Below, piece after piece: positions 24,645 to 36,100 of a stretch of DNA of 64,000 nucleotides. The translations under genes were made by a program, and so were the position numbers. Position 1 is the stretch's first letter, and the number at the start of each line of letters is the position of its first letter. Under the pieces are notes generated by a model. It saw only the letters and a program-made list of their open reading frames with translations, did not search any database and had not been told where the DNA came from. The DNA comes from Apoderus coryli (taxonomy: Eukaryota > Arthropoda > Insecta > Coleoptera > Attelabidae): positions 8,010,342-8,074,341 of the forward strand of contig OU452216.1 in NCBI GenBank assembly GCA_911728435.2, given 5' to 3'.

Positions 24645-25632
24645 GTTTAATTAGTTATCAATGCTAAATAATATCAATAGTTCACCACACCACGTTTAGT
24701 CGGAGACTCCACTATACACTACTACACTATGATACAACTTGCGTTTGTACAGAATTACTTCATAGTTACAATGATACTTGTGCTACTTCCACTAAATGAT
24801 AACAGATAACATTAACTAACCCCGTAAAAGTTCATTTCGCATGCTAAAAAGTTTTAAAATGTGAATATTTACGACAAAAATACAAATTATGACACTGCAA
24901 ACGAGTGATGCTAAAAACGAAGCCACAAAGATGTCAGCACTAGAGTGTTAAAAATGGCGCGTATTTTTATTTGTCAATGAGGACGGCGATACATACCATA
25001 GAAATAGCAATTAATTAAACATAAACCAAAATAAAAACATCAAAACTTAATTATTTGATCTCTATTAATTGTATTAATTAAAAATTCATGATATCTACTA
25101 CTGTATTTAATTTAATAGGTTTTATCTTGCTATAACTCAGATCTGCTGGACTGATGTGAAAAATAGTTATTATTTCGCCATTCATGTATAACGCCTGCCT
25201 GAACTTATCTGGGCCTGAATAAAAGGGGTGATAATAAAAAATAGCAGAGATTATACCAAATAGAGCAACTATACCCTAACAAACATAAAGTGGAAGGGGC
25301 AATCAACTCAGCTTATCTGAGGATAACCCGTACATTTCCTTTTTTTGATACTCAGTTGGATGCAAGCATCTGATATTTCGCAAAAAATTTCTTATGTTGG
25401 TTATGACATTGACTATTGGAATTGACATTTTCCTAATGTCCAAATTGACATTTCAAAATTAATGGAGGTTAGGAAAGGAAAGTACTTAACAATTTGAGAA
25501 TTTAAAACCACAAAACATCATTATTTTGTGTTTAAAACTATAAGAAAAATGGGTTTTATGTGTTTACTGTTGAATGTACTGTTATAATTTTATTATTGCT
25601 ATCAAAAAACATTTAGTTTTAATTATAATAAT
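24645..25632. promoter_or_regulatory. Shared upstream region of two divergent genes
   Basis: The start codons of the MBD/F-box gene (minus) and STYX (plus) are 988 bp apart, so both promoters must lie here, unless the 5' exons are further away. AAAATGGCGCG, a YY1/PHO-like GCCAT core on the other strand, lies at about 24952. No TATA box or initiator can be assigned with confidence. Confidence 0.45.
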
Positions 25633-26703
25633 ATGGTTGATGTCAGTTCACAAGTTTTAAGTTATAACAATGAGGTTAGTAAAATCTTCATTTAATACTT
25701 TTATTTTCTACTTAACTATCTTGAAATGTATTTAATTATATCTAACAAAATAGGAGCTGATATTCCTCAAAACATTTTACGTGTAGTAACAAAACTTTTA
25801 GGGAATATATCGATACTTGATAAATTAGAGCTACCATCTATTTGGTAGATATATTTTTGTTCTTTTAATTTCAGACAAATGCCACTTCCAGGATTACCAA
25901 TATAGTTTATCCGCCACACCCAATGCAATACCTTTTCACTGCTAACATGCAGGAGATCATCCCAGGCCTATTCCTAGGATCGCATTCTTCTGCACAATAT
26001 CACTGCCATCCAAATCTTATAGAAAAAGGTGTTAGATACATTATATGTGTCCGACAGGACCAAGAAGCGCATTTTATACGCCCTCAAATCAACGATCCTA
26101 CATTTACCTATCTAACTTTAGAAATAGCTGACAATGTAACAGAGAATATTATACGATTCTTTCCAAAAGTTAAAGAATTTATTGATGAAGCACATTCCAA
26201 GAATCACAAGGTTTTGGTACATGGCAATTCGGGCAATTCTAGAAGTGCTACGTTGGTACTGGCCTATATTATGGAAAAATTCGGGTTGAGTAGCATGTAA
26301 GTTTTGCCTATAATAGTAAAAGTGAACTGGGGATAACCTGTGATTGTATTATTGCAGGGAAGCTCTACAATTCGTGAAGCAACGTCGTGCTTCGATTAAT
26401 CCAAACGAGGGGTTTCGGGCGCAACTATGGGAATACGAACCGATCTATAAAGCTCGCCTCACACTTAAATATGGCGAATCCTCTTTGACAAATTGCAACC
26501 GACAGAAACGTGAGTTGGAGGAATCGAACCACAGGGACTATTATTGTCCTATCCAGCCTCCGCCCAGTCCTATATCGGACGACGACGATGCTCCAAGTTG
26601 CGAGAACAATAACAACAATAATATGCGCGATATGAAGTATTTGTCTGCTGCCGATTTCTCTAACCACCTCTATCGGTTGTGGCTGACGAAGAGGACGACG
26701 TAG
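25633..26703 (+). CDS. STYX: STYX-type pseudophosphatase
   Basis: Exons 25633-25674, 25875-26296 and 26358-26703 (810 nt, 269 residues) have GT-AG junctions and matching phases. The dual-specificity phosphatase fold is clear: MQEIIPGLFLGSHSSAQ, YIICVRQDQEAHFI, ENIIRFFPKVKEFID, and SINPNEGFRAQLWEYE in the last exon. In the signature loop the family's catalytic Cys is replaced by Gly (VHGNSGNSRSATLV). This is the hallmark of STYX, a catalytically dead protein that binds phosphorylated partners; known roles include ERK anchoring and modulation of FBXW7. The aspartate of the general-acid loop region (EIADN) is kept. The protein is longer than human STYX (223 residues) because of a poorly conserved tail with an Asp/Asn-rich stretch. 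The first exon encodes only 14 residues, so the start is the least certain part. Confidence 0.93.
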
Positions 26704-27515
26704 GACAACAATAATTGTCCTCAGAAATGTTATTAGTGTAGTTATGAGTTCAAAAACAATGTAAGTATTACCACAATTAATATAATTTGTTATTATTTAG
26801 TGTATTTAATACATTTACTTCAATTACTATGCTCCAAGCACGGTAAATCAAAACATATCAATGATAACCTTAAAATTGACGCGAATGGTCGTCCTTTTAT
26901 GTCATTTACGTTATCTGACAGCTACAACTGTCTGACGTTTCGACAGGTGGCGCTAGAACTACTGTCACGTAATGTCATTCATTATTATTATTATTTGGAC
27001 GTCTTGATCGGTCGTGCAAGTATTTTTGTTGCCAAATTATCATTTAGAATTTGTCCATGATTTATAATTTTGTGTTCCTTTAAATTTTAGATCGGCATTT
27101 AGTATTTAGTACAAAGTAACAGTTGTAGTGTATTTATATAATTTTCTATACTATTTTTATTTCCAATTACTGTTATTATTAAAATATTTGTAAGTATACA
27201 GGATGCGCCAAAGTTGATGGGCTATTTTTACCGCTGCGGTGTTGCCAGATCGACTTTGGAGTACCGTAGGTAGGGAATATATAATTATTAATTTACTAGT
27301 CACTTAGATTTTATGGATTTATGTGCATTAATAATAATTGTGATGGAGTTTTGCAATATTTTTTTTTTTTGTTAATGGAATTTGGAAATAATTATTGGGA
27401 CGTTCGGGATATCATAAAGTATGGGACATTTTAATTGGAATCTTGGTAATGTCGTTTCAATTAGAGAAAAGTTGCACAATTTAAACACCTTTTAAATGGT
27501 GTTTTCAAAATTAAA
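26704..27515. other. 3' flank of STYX and intergenic DNA
   Basis: This probably holds the STYX 3' UTR, but no clear poly(A) signal is assigned. An open frame at 26800-27060 lacks domains. A TATACAGGATGCGCC motif lies near 27197. Confidence 0.4.
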
Positions 27516-28025
27516 CTAACTTTAACCGTTTTCGAGAATTTTTGAAAAAACTGTTTTTTGGCGATTTTCGTTTTTATTTATTTCTGACGTTATTTTTACA
27601 GATATAAAAAAATTAAAAGCACTTTATTATTGTTACTTTTTGAGAAGAATAAGATAGCGTTTACAAATTTTCACTACGACGTTTCGTTTTTGAAAAACCA
27701 TCATCAACTTGGTGGCTCTGGATTTTTTTTTATTAAATTTAAACTGGTTTAAACCATATATTTTTGAACTGAAAATAACTTTAATTTAAATTTAACAATA
27801 AAAAATCCAGGGACGTATTTTAAAAAAAACAAGTTGATGATGGTTTTTCAAAAACGAAACGTCGTAGTGAAAATTTGTAAACGGTATCTTTTTCCCCTCA
27901 AAAAGTAACAATAATAAAGTGCTTTTAATTTTTTTATATCTGTAAAAATAACGTCAGAAATAAATAAAAACTAAAATCGCCAAAAAACAGTTTTTTCAAA
28001 AATTCTCGAAAACGGCTAAAGTTAG
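27516..28025. mobile_element. 510-bp foldback (long palindrome) element
   Basis: CTAACTTTAACCGTTTTCGA at 27516 and its near-complement ending at 28025 begin two arms of more than 200 bp. These match base for base apart from scattered differences, for example ACGACGTTTCGTTTTTGAAA on the left and its reverse complement on the right. The centre, about 27735-27800, is AT-rich and only partly paired. Arms of this length with a small loop and no coding capacity fit a foldback or MITE-type element. No target duplication could be identified. Confidence 0.88.
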
Positions 28026-29087
28026 ATTCCTTTTGAAACGAGAGGAGAAAGATTTGGCTAGTCAAACCTATGGTTGTCTACTCACTTAGTCTGTCAAACC
28101 CCGAAACTCCTCAATTTATTAGAATCTCAGCGATAAGTTAAAATATACCCTTACTTTATGACAATCCCATACATTATTTGACGTATTTTGAAAAATATTT
28201 GACGCCCCATTATATCATGACTACTACTAACTCCAGGTGCAACTTACTTCTGAAATTCCTCTTAAAACAGTAATAAATGTATTTGGTGGCAACATCGCAT
28301 TAAACAAGGATTATTTCAATAACACCTAAAGCACATAGGACGTAATGCACCTCTAAAATTTATGTGACGTCATACCGCAGTGGCCAACCGCATTTTGTGA
28401 TATACCGGTTCATAATTGCTCTTCAATGTCGTCAAACAAATGTCCTGATTAAAAGTTGTTGACTTTATCGGCGTACGTTATTTTTAAAATAAAAAAAACT
28501 CATACGTACGTGACGTCACAAATTAAGCGCGTGGTCCTATGTAGAGGTGTACATCGCAATGATGATGATGATGTGTACACTGTTGCCAGATATTTGCATT
28601 TTCCTTAATAATTATTTATTACCATACATTGTAATGATGTGTAAAATAAATGAAATTAGAATTATTAAGATTGTAAATATTTCGAATAATATATCATAAA
28701 TAAATGAAAATATATATTGGCGTGTATAAATCGCATATTTTTGTACTTTTATAAAGTAGTAAATATTATATTGTCGTATTATACAGGGTGGTCTAGAGGA
28801 AACTTTCCATTATTTCCGTTTTATTATTGCGTCATCGTTATTTATTAATTATTTAGGATAGAAAAGCTGTAAAAGCATCAATAAAATTTGTTGATGGAAG
28901 GTTTTTACTGGAATAGAACCCGTTTATTGTTGTTACGGATTTAGATTTGTTATTAATAATGGGTAATTAAAACAAAATATTCTACACGTACATATATTTG
29001 TTTTATTTTTTGTTGTGCTTTTAAAATTTTAACAAAACTATGATACAATTGAATGAACTTAATTTAAATACTAAAAATACTGTAGAT
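28026..29087. other. Intergenic DNA with the likely NPC2 poly(A) signal
   Basis: No gene is seen. On the minus strand AATAAA (29007-29002) lies 81 nt beyond the NPC2 stop and is a plausible polyadenylation signal. A TATACAGGGTGGTC motif occurs near 28780. Confidence 0.45.
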
Positions 29088-31069
29088 TTACGTTATTTTT
29101 GCCGGAATCAAAACACACACAATATCTTTGCCATTTTCATCACGGATTTCCCATTTTATGTCTACGGTAACCTAAAAAATAATCGATTATTGAGGTAGAC
29201 CTTCATTTGACAAGCACTCAACCGCGGTCCAGTCGACAATCGATCGATTTTTACTTACTCTAGGATAACTGGGACTAATAGGTAGTGATGCCGTGTATTC
29301 ATAAGCGTTTCCGCTTTTTACTGGGCACGTTATTCCCGAGTCTGTACATCCGTCAGAATTAGGCAGATCGAAGGGCATTGGTACGTCAAGGATAACTCCA
29401 TGCACCACAGCCTTCAATACGCTCGAGTCGGTTTCTAAAAATGAATTGCATTTTAAAGACTTTATCGTCCATGTTTTCTTTTCAAGGGTATTAACTGACA
29501 TAAGGTGCTAATTTTTATTCATATGGACCCCTGAAAAAAAATGGCGACAGCCGCTGCCACAAAAAACAATAACAATATATCACCAACATGAATCTGTAAT
29601 TTACGTAAGTATTAAATTTTAGAACTATTAAGTTAAACGTGACAACGTCGCATTCTCCTATTCTGTTCGTTGACAATATTTGACATATACCTATACATAA
29701 CCATTGAGTGATTATTCAGAGAATTCAATCAAACAAAACACGAGATGGCGCATATAATCTCAGTAATATTGTCATTGACTAGTAATTAAGGGTTAAAAGG
29801 TTATTTCATTAATCAATTTTAATTTCGTAATGGAATACGAAGTATATCTTGAAATGGTACAAGAATAAAGTGCACTTATTTTAAGTTATTAGGAAAAATT
29901 CCCCAATATATGTGACAAATTAAATTTTGGTATAGTATGCATTATTTTCTTTTAGTAGAGAATAACATAAATTGTATTTTTGTATGATTTAACATAATAT
30001 ACAATATTTATAACAAGAATGGTTTTAAAAGTCAGTAGTTTTCGAGATCAGGTGAATCTTACCACTTGTAAATTTGATATCCAATGTGGCATTTGTGTTC
30101 CTTTTCAATTTGCATCGTTTGTCTTTCAAGCCACAATTTGAAACTTCTACAGATGAAACTTTGCCTTCTACTGAGCCTGTAACAAAGTTACACGAACACA
30201 TTTAAATATATTTATTAGTTTGTTAACTGATCAAGCGGTCGCCATTTTTGCCATCAGATTTGAAATACGCTACCGATCTAGCGATGGAATCTGTCAAAAT
30301 TGTCATGGCGTCAAATGTATAAAATCTTTGACAGAGAAAGCCTTGTCAAAGTGTAAAATAAACAAAACAACCTGTGAAAAGTGCAATAATAATAAAAATA
30401 AACAAGTTTAATATAACAATTTTCGGGTATTATTCTCTGTTATGAATAGACTAAACGTTAATGTATCTTTGTGATGACTCAAATCAATATCAAATAAATT
30501 AGGTTATGTTTAATAGAGCTCTTGTTGCATCATGTCCAAAAACCGCGTTCAACAGAGTTAGGAAATGATGGATCGCTACCTGATCAAGTTTCTTGAGTTC
30601 AAAAATGCATGAATAACATCCAAAGGAAATTTAGTCGAGTTTATGTAAGTACGATGCTCTATTTAGTTTCATTAATTAGCTGATAAACTTCTACACTTTT
30701 TTTTATGGGTCAAACTGTGAGATTGACCTTTTATATTTAATTTAAGTTGTTTTCAATATAGTACATGTGTACTAATTTTCTTAGTTATGTCTGGTACATA
30801 CTGATAACATAAGTTAAATCAGTACAAATACAAGGTTTTACTTAAACCTCCATCGCTTCTTAAAAAATTAACATCTAAGACGATGTTTTCTCTTGTCAAA
30901 ACTCACAAGCTGCCTCTGGCGTATTTTTAAATCGAAATATGTACGTGAAAAACGTAAAAAACTTACCACAATCAGAAAATTTGACTGCATCGGCAGAAAT
31001 TTGTGTAAAACACTGTTCCAACACAATAAACCCAAAGATTAGAATTACTAATTTGGCCTCCATTGTCAT
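29088..31069 (-). CDS. Npc2: NPC2-type (ML-domain) sterol-binding secreted protein
   Basis: Exons, in transcript order: 31069-30967, 30176-30063, 29434-29259, 29171-29088 (477 nt, 158 residues), all GT-AG and in phase. The N-terminus MTMEAKLVILIFGFIVLEQC is a typical signal peptide. It is followed by KFSDCGSVEGKVSSVEVSNC, the start of the mature MD-2-related lipid-recognition domain. Later motifs are VLKAVVHGVILDVPMPF, DGCTDSGITCPVKSG and CVLIPAKIT at the end. The six conserved cysteines are present. NPC2 proteins bind cholesterol or related lipids in the lysosome or extracellular fluid. Insects have several NPC2 paralogues, some acting in ecdysteroid supply or chemosensation, and the paralogue cannot be decided here. 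A second in-frame ATG at 31063 is an alternative start. Confidence 0.95.
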
Positions 31070-32161
31070 GATGAAAAAAAATTCTATACCAGTTATAAAA
31101 ACTAAACGTTTACCTCACGGGTACAGAGACAAATGACTTCGTTTAATATTATTTATAAAATGACCACACGCGATAATCTCTTCTCATTAAGATTACGCAC
31201 TAGTTTATATTTACAAAAAGAGCTTTTATCATTTTATATACAATTTGATGTTTTGTTTTCAAAAATATCTCCGTTTTTATTTGATTTATGTATGAACTAT
31301 TGAAACTGCGGTATAGTTGTTAAGATTAGGCTTTAGTTTATGTTTACAAAAAGAACTTTTATCATTTTAATTACAAGTTAAGTATGCGATTTTAGTACTA
31401 ATCTTCATTCCTATACATATAATTGAATATTGTATGTTTTATATATCGAGCTATATGATTACGTTTTCAACCTAATTAGGTATCTATATAGGGTGGTAGG
31501 AATCAAATTGCAAAAATATATGTAGGTTTATAATATATAAACGTTATTTCTTATTTACCATGTAAAATATGTTCGTACATTACCTCCCACAAGTATGGAT
31601 CATTTGAATTGACTTGCAGGTTTAAATGTAATAAACTCTATTGTCGAACTTTACATGATTCACCTTGTATTTTGCTTATGGAAGTAATTTTCATTATTCA
31701 ATTAGTTAGAATAGGTAGATAGACAAGGTTATTACTAATTAATAGGTGCAGGCCTGATATTACGAGAGATAATAACAATAGAAGCCTGCATTTTGATTAT
31801 CTACATATTATTATTGTTTTACTGTAATAGTCCATATTTAAATGTGTCATGTATATGACTAATAATATTCATGAGATAGGAATAAGAATGTACATAACCT
31901 AAAAAAATAAATTATAAAAGTCTTTATTGCTAAAATAAACATTTTACAAATGGCGACACGTTGAGGTTTATACTTCTTAACCTAAGTATCAATTATTATT
32001 ATCATTTTATACAACACAACATGATTGATAGAAACAACTTCTTCTAAACATAGCTGAGCTGAATCGTGAAAGGCTTAATCTTAACGCACTTTGACCTCTT
32101 TATTTGATATTACGTAAGTCACGACGAAATCGTAGCTTTTCTCGAAGATAAGGTGGGGTCG
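31070..32161. other. NPC2 upstream region and intergenic DNA
   Basis: No gene is seen. A stretch of about 55 bp (31197-31250, containing TTTACAAAAAGAGCTTTTAT) is repeated imperfectly 132 bp downstream (31329-31382). A degenerate TATAGGGTGGTAGG lies at about 31488. Confidence 0.4.
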
Positions 32162-32650
32162 AACGAAAGTTGACGTTGTAATATTATTTTACATATCCCG
32201 CCTAAACTAATTTGAGTATGCGACACACAATATATGGATATTATCGCTCAAAAACGTATGCGCATCGAAATAAACAGAGATAGAGAGACCGCCATTTTGA
32301 TGTAGTCTTGTTGCCAAGTTATTTCTTATTTCATTGCCTTCTAATTTTTATATTAAACATGTGTCGTATAACATCAAAATGGCCGCGCCCTATATTCCAT
32401 CTTCTTAATGCGATAGACAAAAGTTGAGTAACGAAAGTTGACGTTGTTATATTATTTTAAATATCCCGCCTAAACTAATTTGAGTATGCGACTCACAATA
32501 TATGGATATTATCGCTCAAAAACGTATGCGCATCGAAATAAAAGGAGGTAGAGAAACCGCCATTTTGATGTAGTCTTGTTGCCAGGTTATTTCTTATTTC
32601 ATTGCCGGTCGTCTAACATCAAAATGGCCGCGCCCTATATTCCATCTTTT
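32162..32650. repeat. Tandem duplication (268-bp offset) with paired GCCATTTTGATG motifs upstream of the P5B ATPase
   Basis: ACGAAAGTTGACGTTGT at 32163 recurs at 32431, and the two copies stay alignable to CGCCCTATATTCCATCTT (about 32386 and 32631). Each copy contains CGCCATTTTGATGTAG on one side and CATCAAAATGGCCGCG on the other. These form an inverted pair around a GCCAT core, the core bound by YY1/Pleiohomeotic. The block is relatively CpG-rich and ends about 450 bp before the ATPase start, so a regulatory role is possible but not shown. Confidence 0.6.
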
Positions 32651-33102
32651 TAACGTCTCACTTGCGCGATCTATAACGATCGGACACATGACACATCAAT
32701 AGAAGATTCTGTGGATGTGGTTCTCTAGAGTAGATAGGTACCTGCCTACAAGCCTCTGACACAAATCAAATAATATAATAAATTGATATATTTTTGCATA
32801 CATAAACAATTTTAAATAACTGCAGATTATGTACTACTTATCTAAAATTGTATATGTAGGCTATTTTTATCAATTTTCACAGTACGTTTGTTACAGGACC
32901 ATTATTTATCGAAGTAGGTACCTAAATCAGAACTAAACTAGCACCTAGAGTAGTAGTTGATAGTTTTGTTGACGTGTTTTTTATAAATAAGTCCTAGTTG
33001 TTTATTAAATTACCTCCACAACTAAAAATTAGTAATTATTTAAATGGTTCTTTTGTTACTCTATTAGGTTGTATTTAGTTATATGTTTTTAGTCTCTTAA
33101 AG
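32651..33102. other. Upstream region of the P5B ATPase gene
   Basis: AT-rich sequence without recognisable elements. It presumably holds the 5' UTR and core promoter of the ATPase gene. Confidence 0.35.
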
Positions 33103-36100
33103 ATGTTTGAACATATCAGAAGAACAAGTACTCGTAAGTAAATTTAATGTTATGCTTATGCTTTGTTTAAGATAATGTAGGTAGGTACTACTAACCATAT
33201 TTACAAGTTAATGCACTATCGTATTGATAAGAATGATACAATTTATGAACTAAACTAACACAATAAATAAGTGGTTATGTCGTTTCTTAGAATACACGTT
33301 AATACCAGACCAAACTTATCAAGAACTACAAAATGGGATTGAAGAGGACAATGTTTTCAAAATATTTGGATATACGAAATGCAGAAAGAAACTATTCTTA
33401 TATCACTTGGTTGGTGTTCTAACAATCGGTCTGTTTTACATGATCACTATGTGTATAACCAAATTACAAATTCAATTCAAATACCAAAGATGTCTTTTGC
33501 GACATGCCACACTACTATTAGGTAAAGCTTGTCGTTTATTTATTTCAGAAACAAGTAGAAAAAGTATGTTACAGTTTGTGATAATCATGGTAAATCTGTG
33601 CTACGACATGTGATAGAGGAAAATTTAGTGGTGCCACAGATTGGACCAACGAATTTAAAGTATTTTGTTCATCAACATACCAAATATGTGTTCGTAGCTG
33701 AAGCAGATCAATTTGATGCGTTGGAAAATGTTATTAAACCACTTACATTGGATCAGTATTTAGAAAATACCACTGGGCTAACTAATGCTGAATATTGCGG
33801 AAGGTAGGAAGTCGTTACAAACACAAAAACATCTTCAACTAACTAAATTATAGGTTATGTTTGCAAAATGATATAAAACAGCTGATCAGAGTCATTGCAT
33901 GGCAGCCAACATGACTTTCGTAGTGATTTCTAACCTCTAATTTTCAGATTAAAGTTTTATGGACCCAATAAGATTGAAATCGAAGTGAAATCTTATTGGA
34001 AGTTGTTTATTGAGGAGATATTTACGCCATTCTACCTATTTCAAGCATTTTCCGTGCTGTTATGGTTATTTGACGACTATATGATATATGCGGGATGTGT
34101 AGTAATTCTAGCCCTATTTTCCAGTGTGACCTCTTTGATTCAGATACGAAAGGTAGAGCTACTACTATTGAACACACTCTTTCAGATGAAACCGTGTAAA
34201 TTTTTTTTTCCAGCAAAGCCAAGCACTTCGCGATTTGGTAGAAAGATCTAAATGTCATGAGGTGAAAGTATTTCGTCGAATAGGACTTGATATGAGTGCG
34301 ATAGTATCGATTGATCCCTCGGAATTAGTACCAGAAGACTTAGTCGTACTGCCAGCGGCTAATTTTGTGATGCCATGTGATGCAGTCATCATTACTGGCC
34401 ATTGTATTGTCAATGAGAGTGTTCTAACTGGTAAAAACTAGTAGATATGGGGTGCGACCCCTCGTTTCAAAGGATTTTTGACCCTCAATACATTATATAT
34501 TAAAAAGTTCAATTTTTTCGATTTTTATTCCATTTCTTGCAGATAAATGTAAGGTTTTCTTTATACCAATGAATTCAGGATGAAAAATCCTTTGTAACGA
34601 GGGGTCGCAACCCATATCTACGAGGACTTATAAGAAAGTTGCATTTTTTCGATTTTTATTCGGATTCTTGCAGATAAATGTAAGGTTTTCTTTATAAAAA
34701 TGGATTCAGGATGAGAAATCCTTTGTAACGAGGGGTCGCACCCCATATCTACGAGGATTTATAAGAAAGTTACATTTTTTCGATCCGAAGAATCCGAATA
34801 AAAATCGAAAAAATGTAACTTTCTTATAAGTCCTCGTAGATATGGGGTGCGACCCCTCGTTACAAAGGATTTATCATCCTGAATCTATTTTTATAAAGAA
34901 AACCTTATGTTTTTCTGCAAGAAACCGAATAAAAATCGAAAAAATGTAACTTTCTTATAAGTCCTCGTAGATATGGGGTGCGACCCCTCGTTACAAAGGA
35001 TTTCGCATCCTGAATCCATTTTTATAAAGAAAACTTTACATTTATCTGCAAGAAACCGAATAAAAATCGAAAAAATGTAACTTTCTTATAAATCCTCGTA
35101 GATATGGGTTGCGACCCCTCGTTACAAAGGATTTCTTATCCGGAATCCATTGGTATTAAGAAAACCTTACATTTATCTGCAAGAAACCGAATAAAAATCG
35201 AAAAAATGTAACTTTCTTATAAGTCCTCGTAGATATGGGGTGCGACCCCTCGTTACAAAGGATTTCGCATCCTGAATCCATTTTTATAAAGAAAACTTTA
35301 CATTTATCTGCAAGAAACCGAATAAAAATCGAAAAAATGTAACTTTCTTATAAATCCTCGTAGATATGGGTTGCGACCCCTCGTTACAAAGGATTTCTTA
35401 TCCGGAATCCATTGGTATTAAGAAAACCTTACATTTATCTGCAAGAAACCGAATAAAAATCGAAAAAATGTAACTTTCTTATAAGTCCTCGTAGATATGG
35501 GGTGCGACCCCTCGTTACAAAGGATTGCTGGGTTGGGTTGGGTGAATTAAAGGTTGCGTCAGTGATTTTTATTTATTTCCCATAAATATTTCAAGGTGAA
35601 AGTGTACCAATAACGAAGACAGCTCCATATGCCTCAAATGAGCCGTTTGACCCCACCAAACATAAACGACACACTCTATTTGCCGGTACAAACGTGTTAC
35701 AAACTCGATACTATGGTGGTGAACATGTCCTAGCTAGAGTTGTGAGAACTGGTTTCAACACAACTAAAGGATCATTGGTCAAAAGCATCCTGTATCCAAG
35801 TCCAGTTAATTTGCAATTCTATAAGGACAGTTTGAAGTTCGTTGTTGTGCTGTTTCTGGTAGCACTTTGTGGAATGGTTTATTGCTTGTATCTCTATGTT
35901 GAGAGAGGGGTAAGTAGCTATTTATTTGGCCCTATGCCATGCCTTGAACGTCCCAACCAATACCGCCAAATACTTTACATGTCACAACACTGTTCACAAC
36001 TATCGACTGTCCCTGATGTGTGTGTCTATGGCGTATAATTCGCGGTGTTGCCAACAGGTGTACATTTTCTCTTGTGTTATACTTTTAGGCAGAATTAAAA

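Noticed and set aside
26800..27060. Extra exon or gene downstream of STYX
   Set aside because: No domain or splice support. It lies where the STYX 3' UTR is expected.
33407..33613. Continuous reading through the exon 2/3 boundary of the ATPase gene
   Set aside because: The read-through frame loses P5B similarity and ends in a stop. A 53-bp intron restores the conserved sequence.
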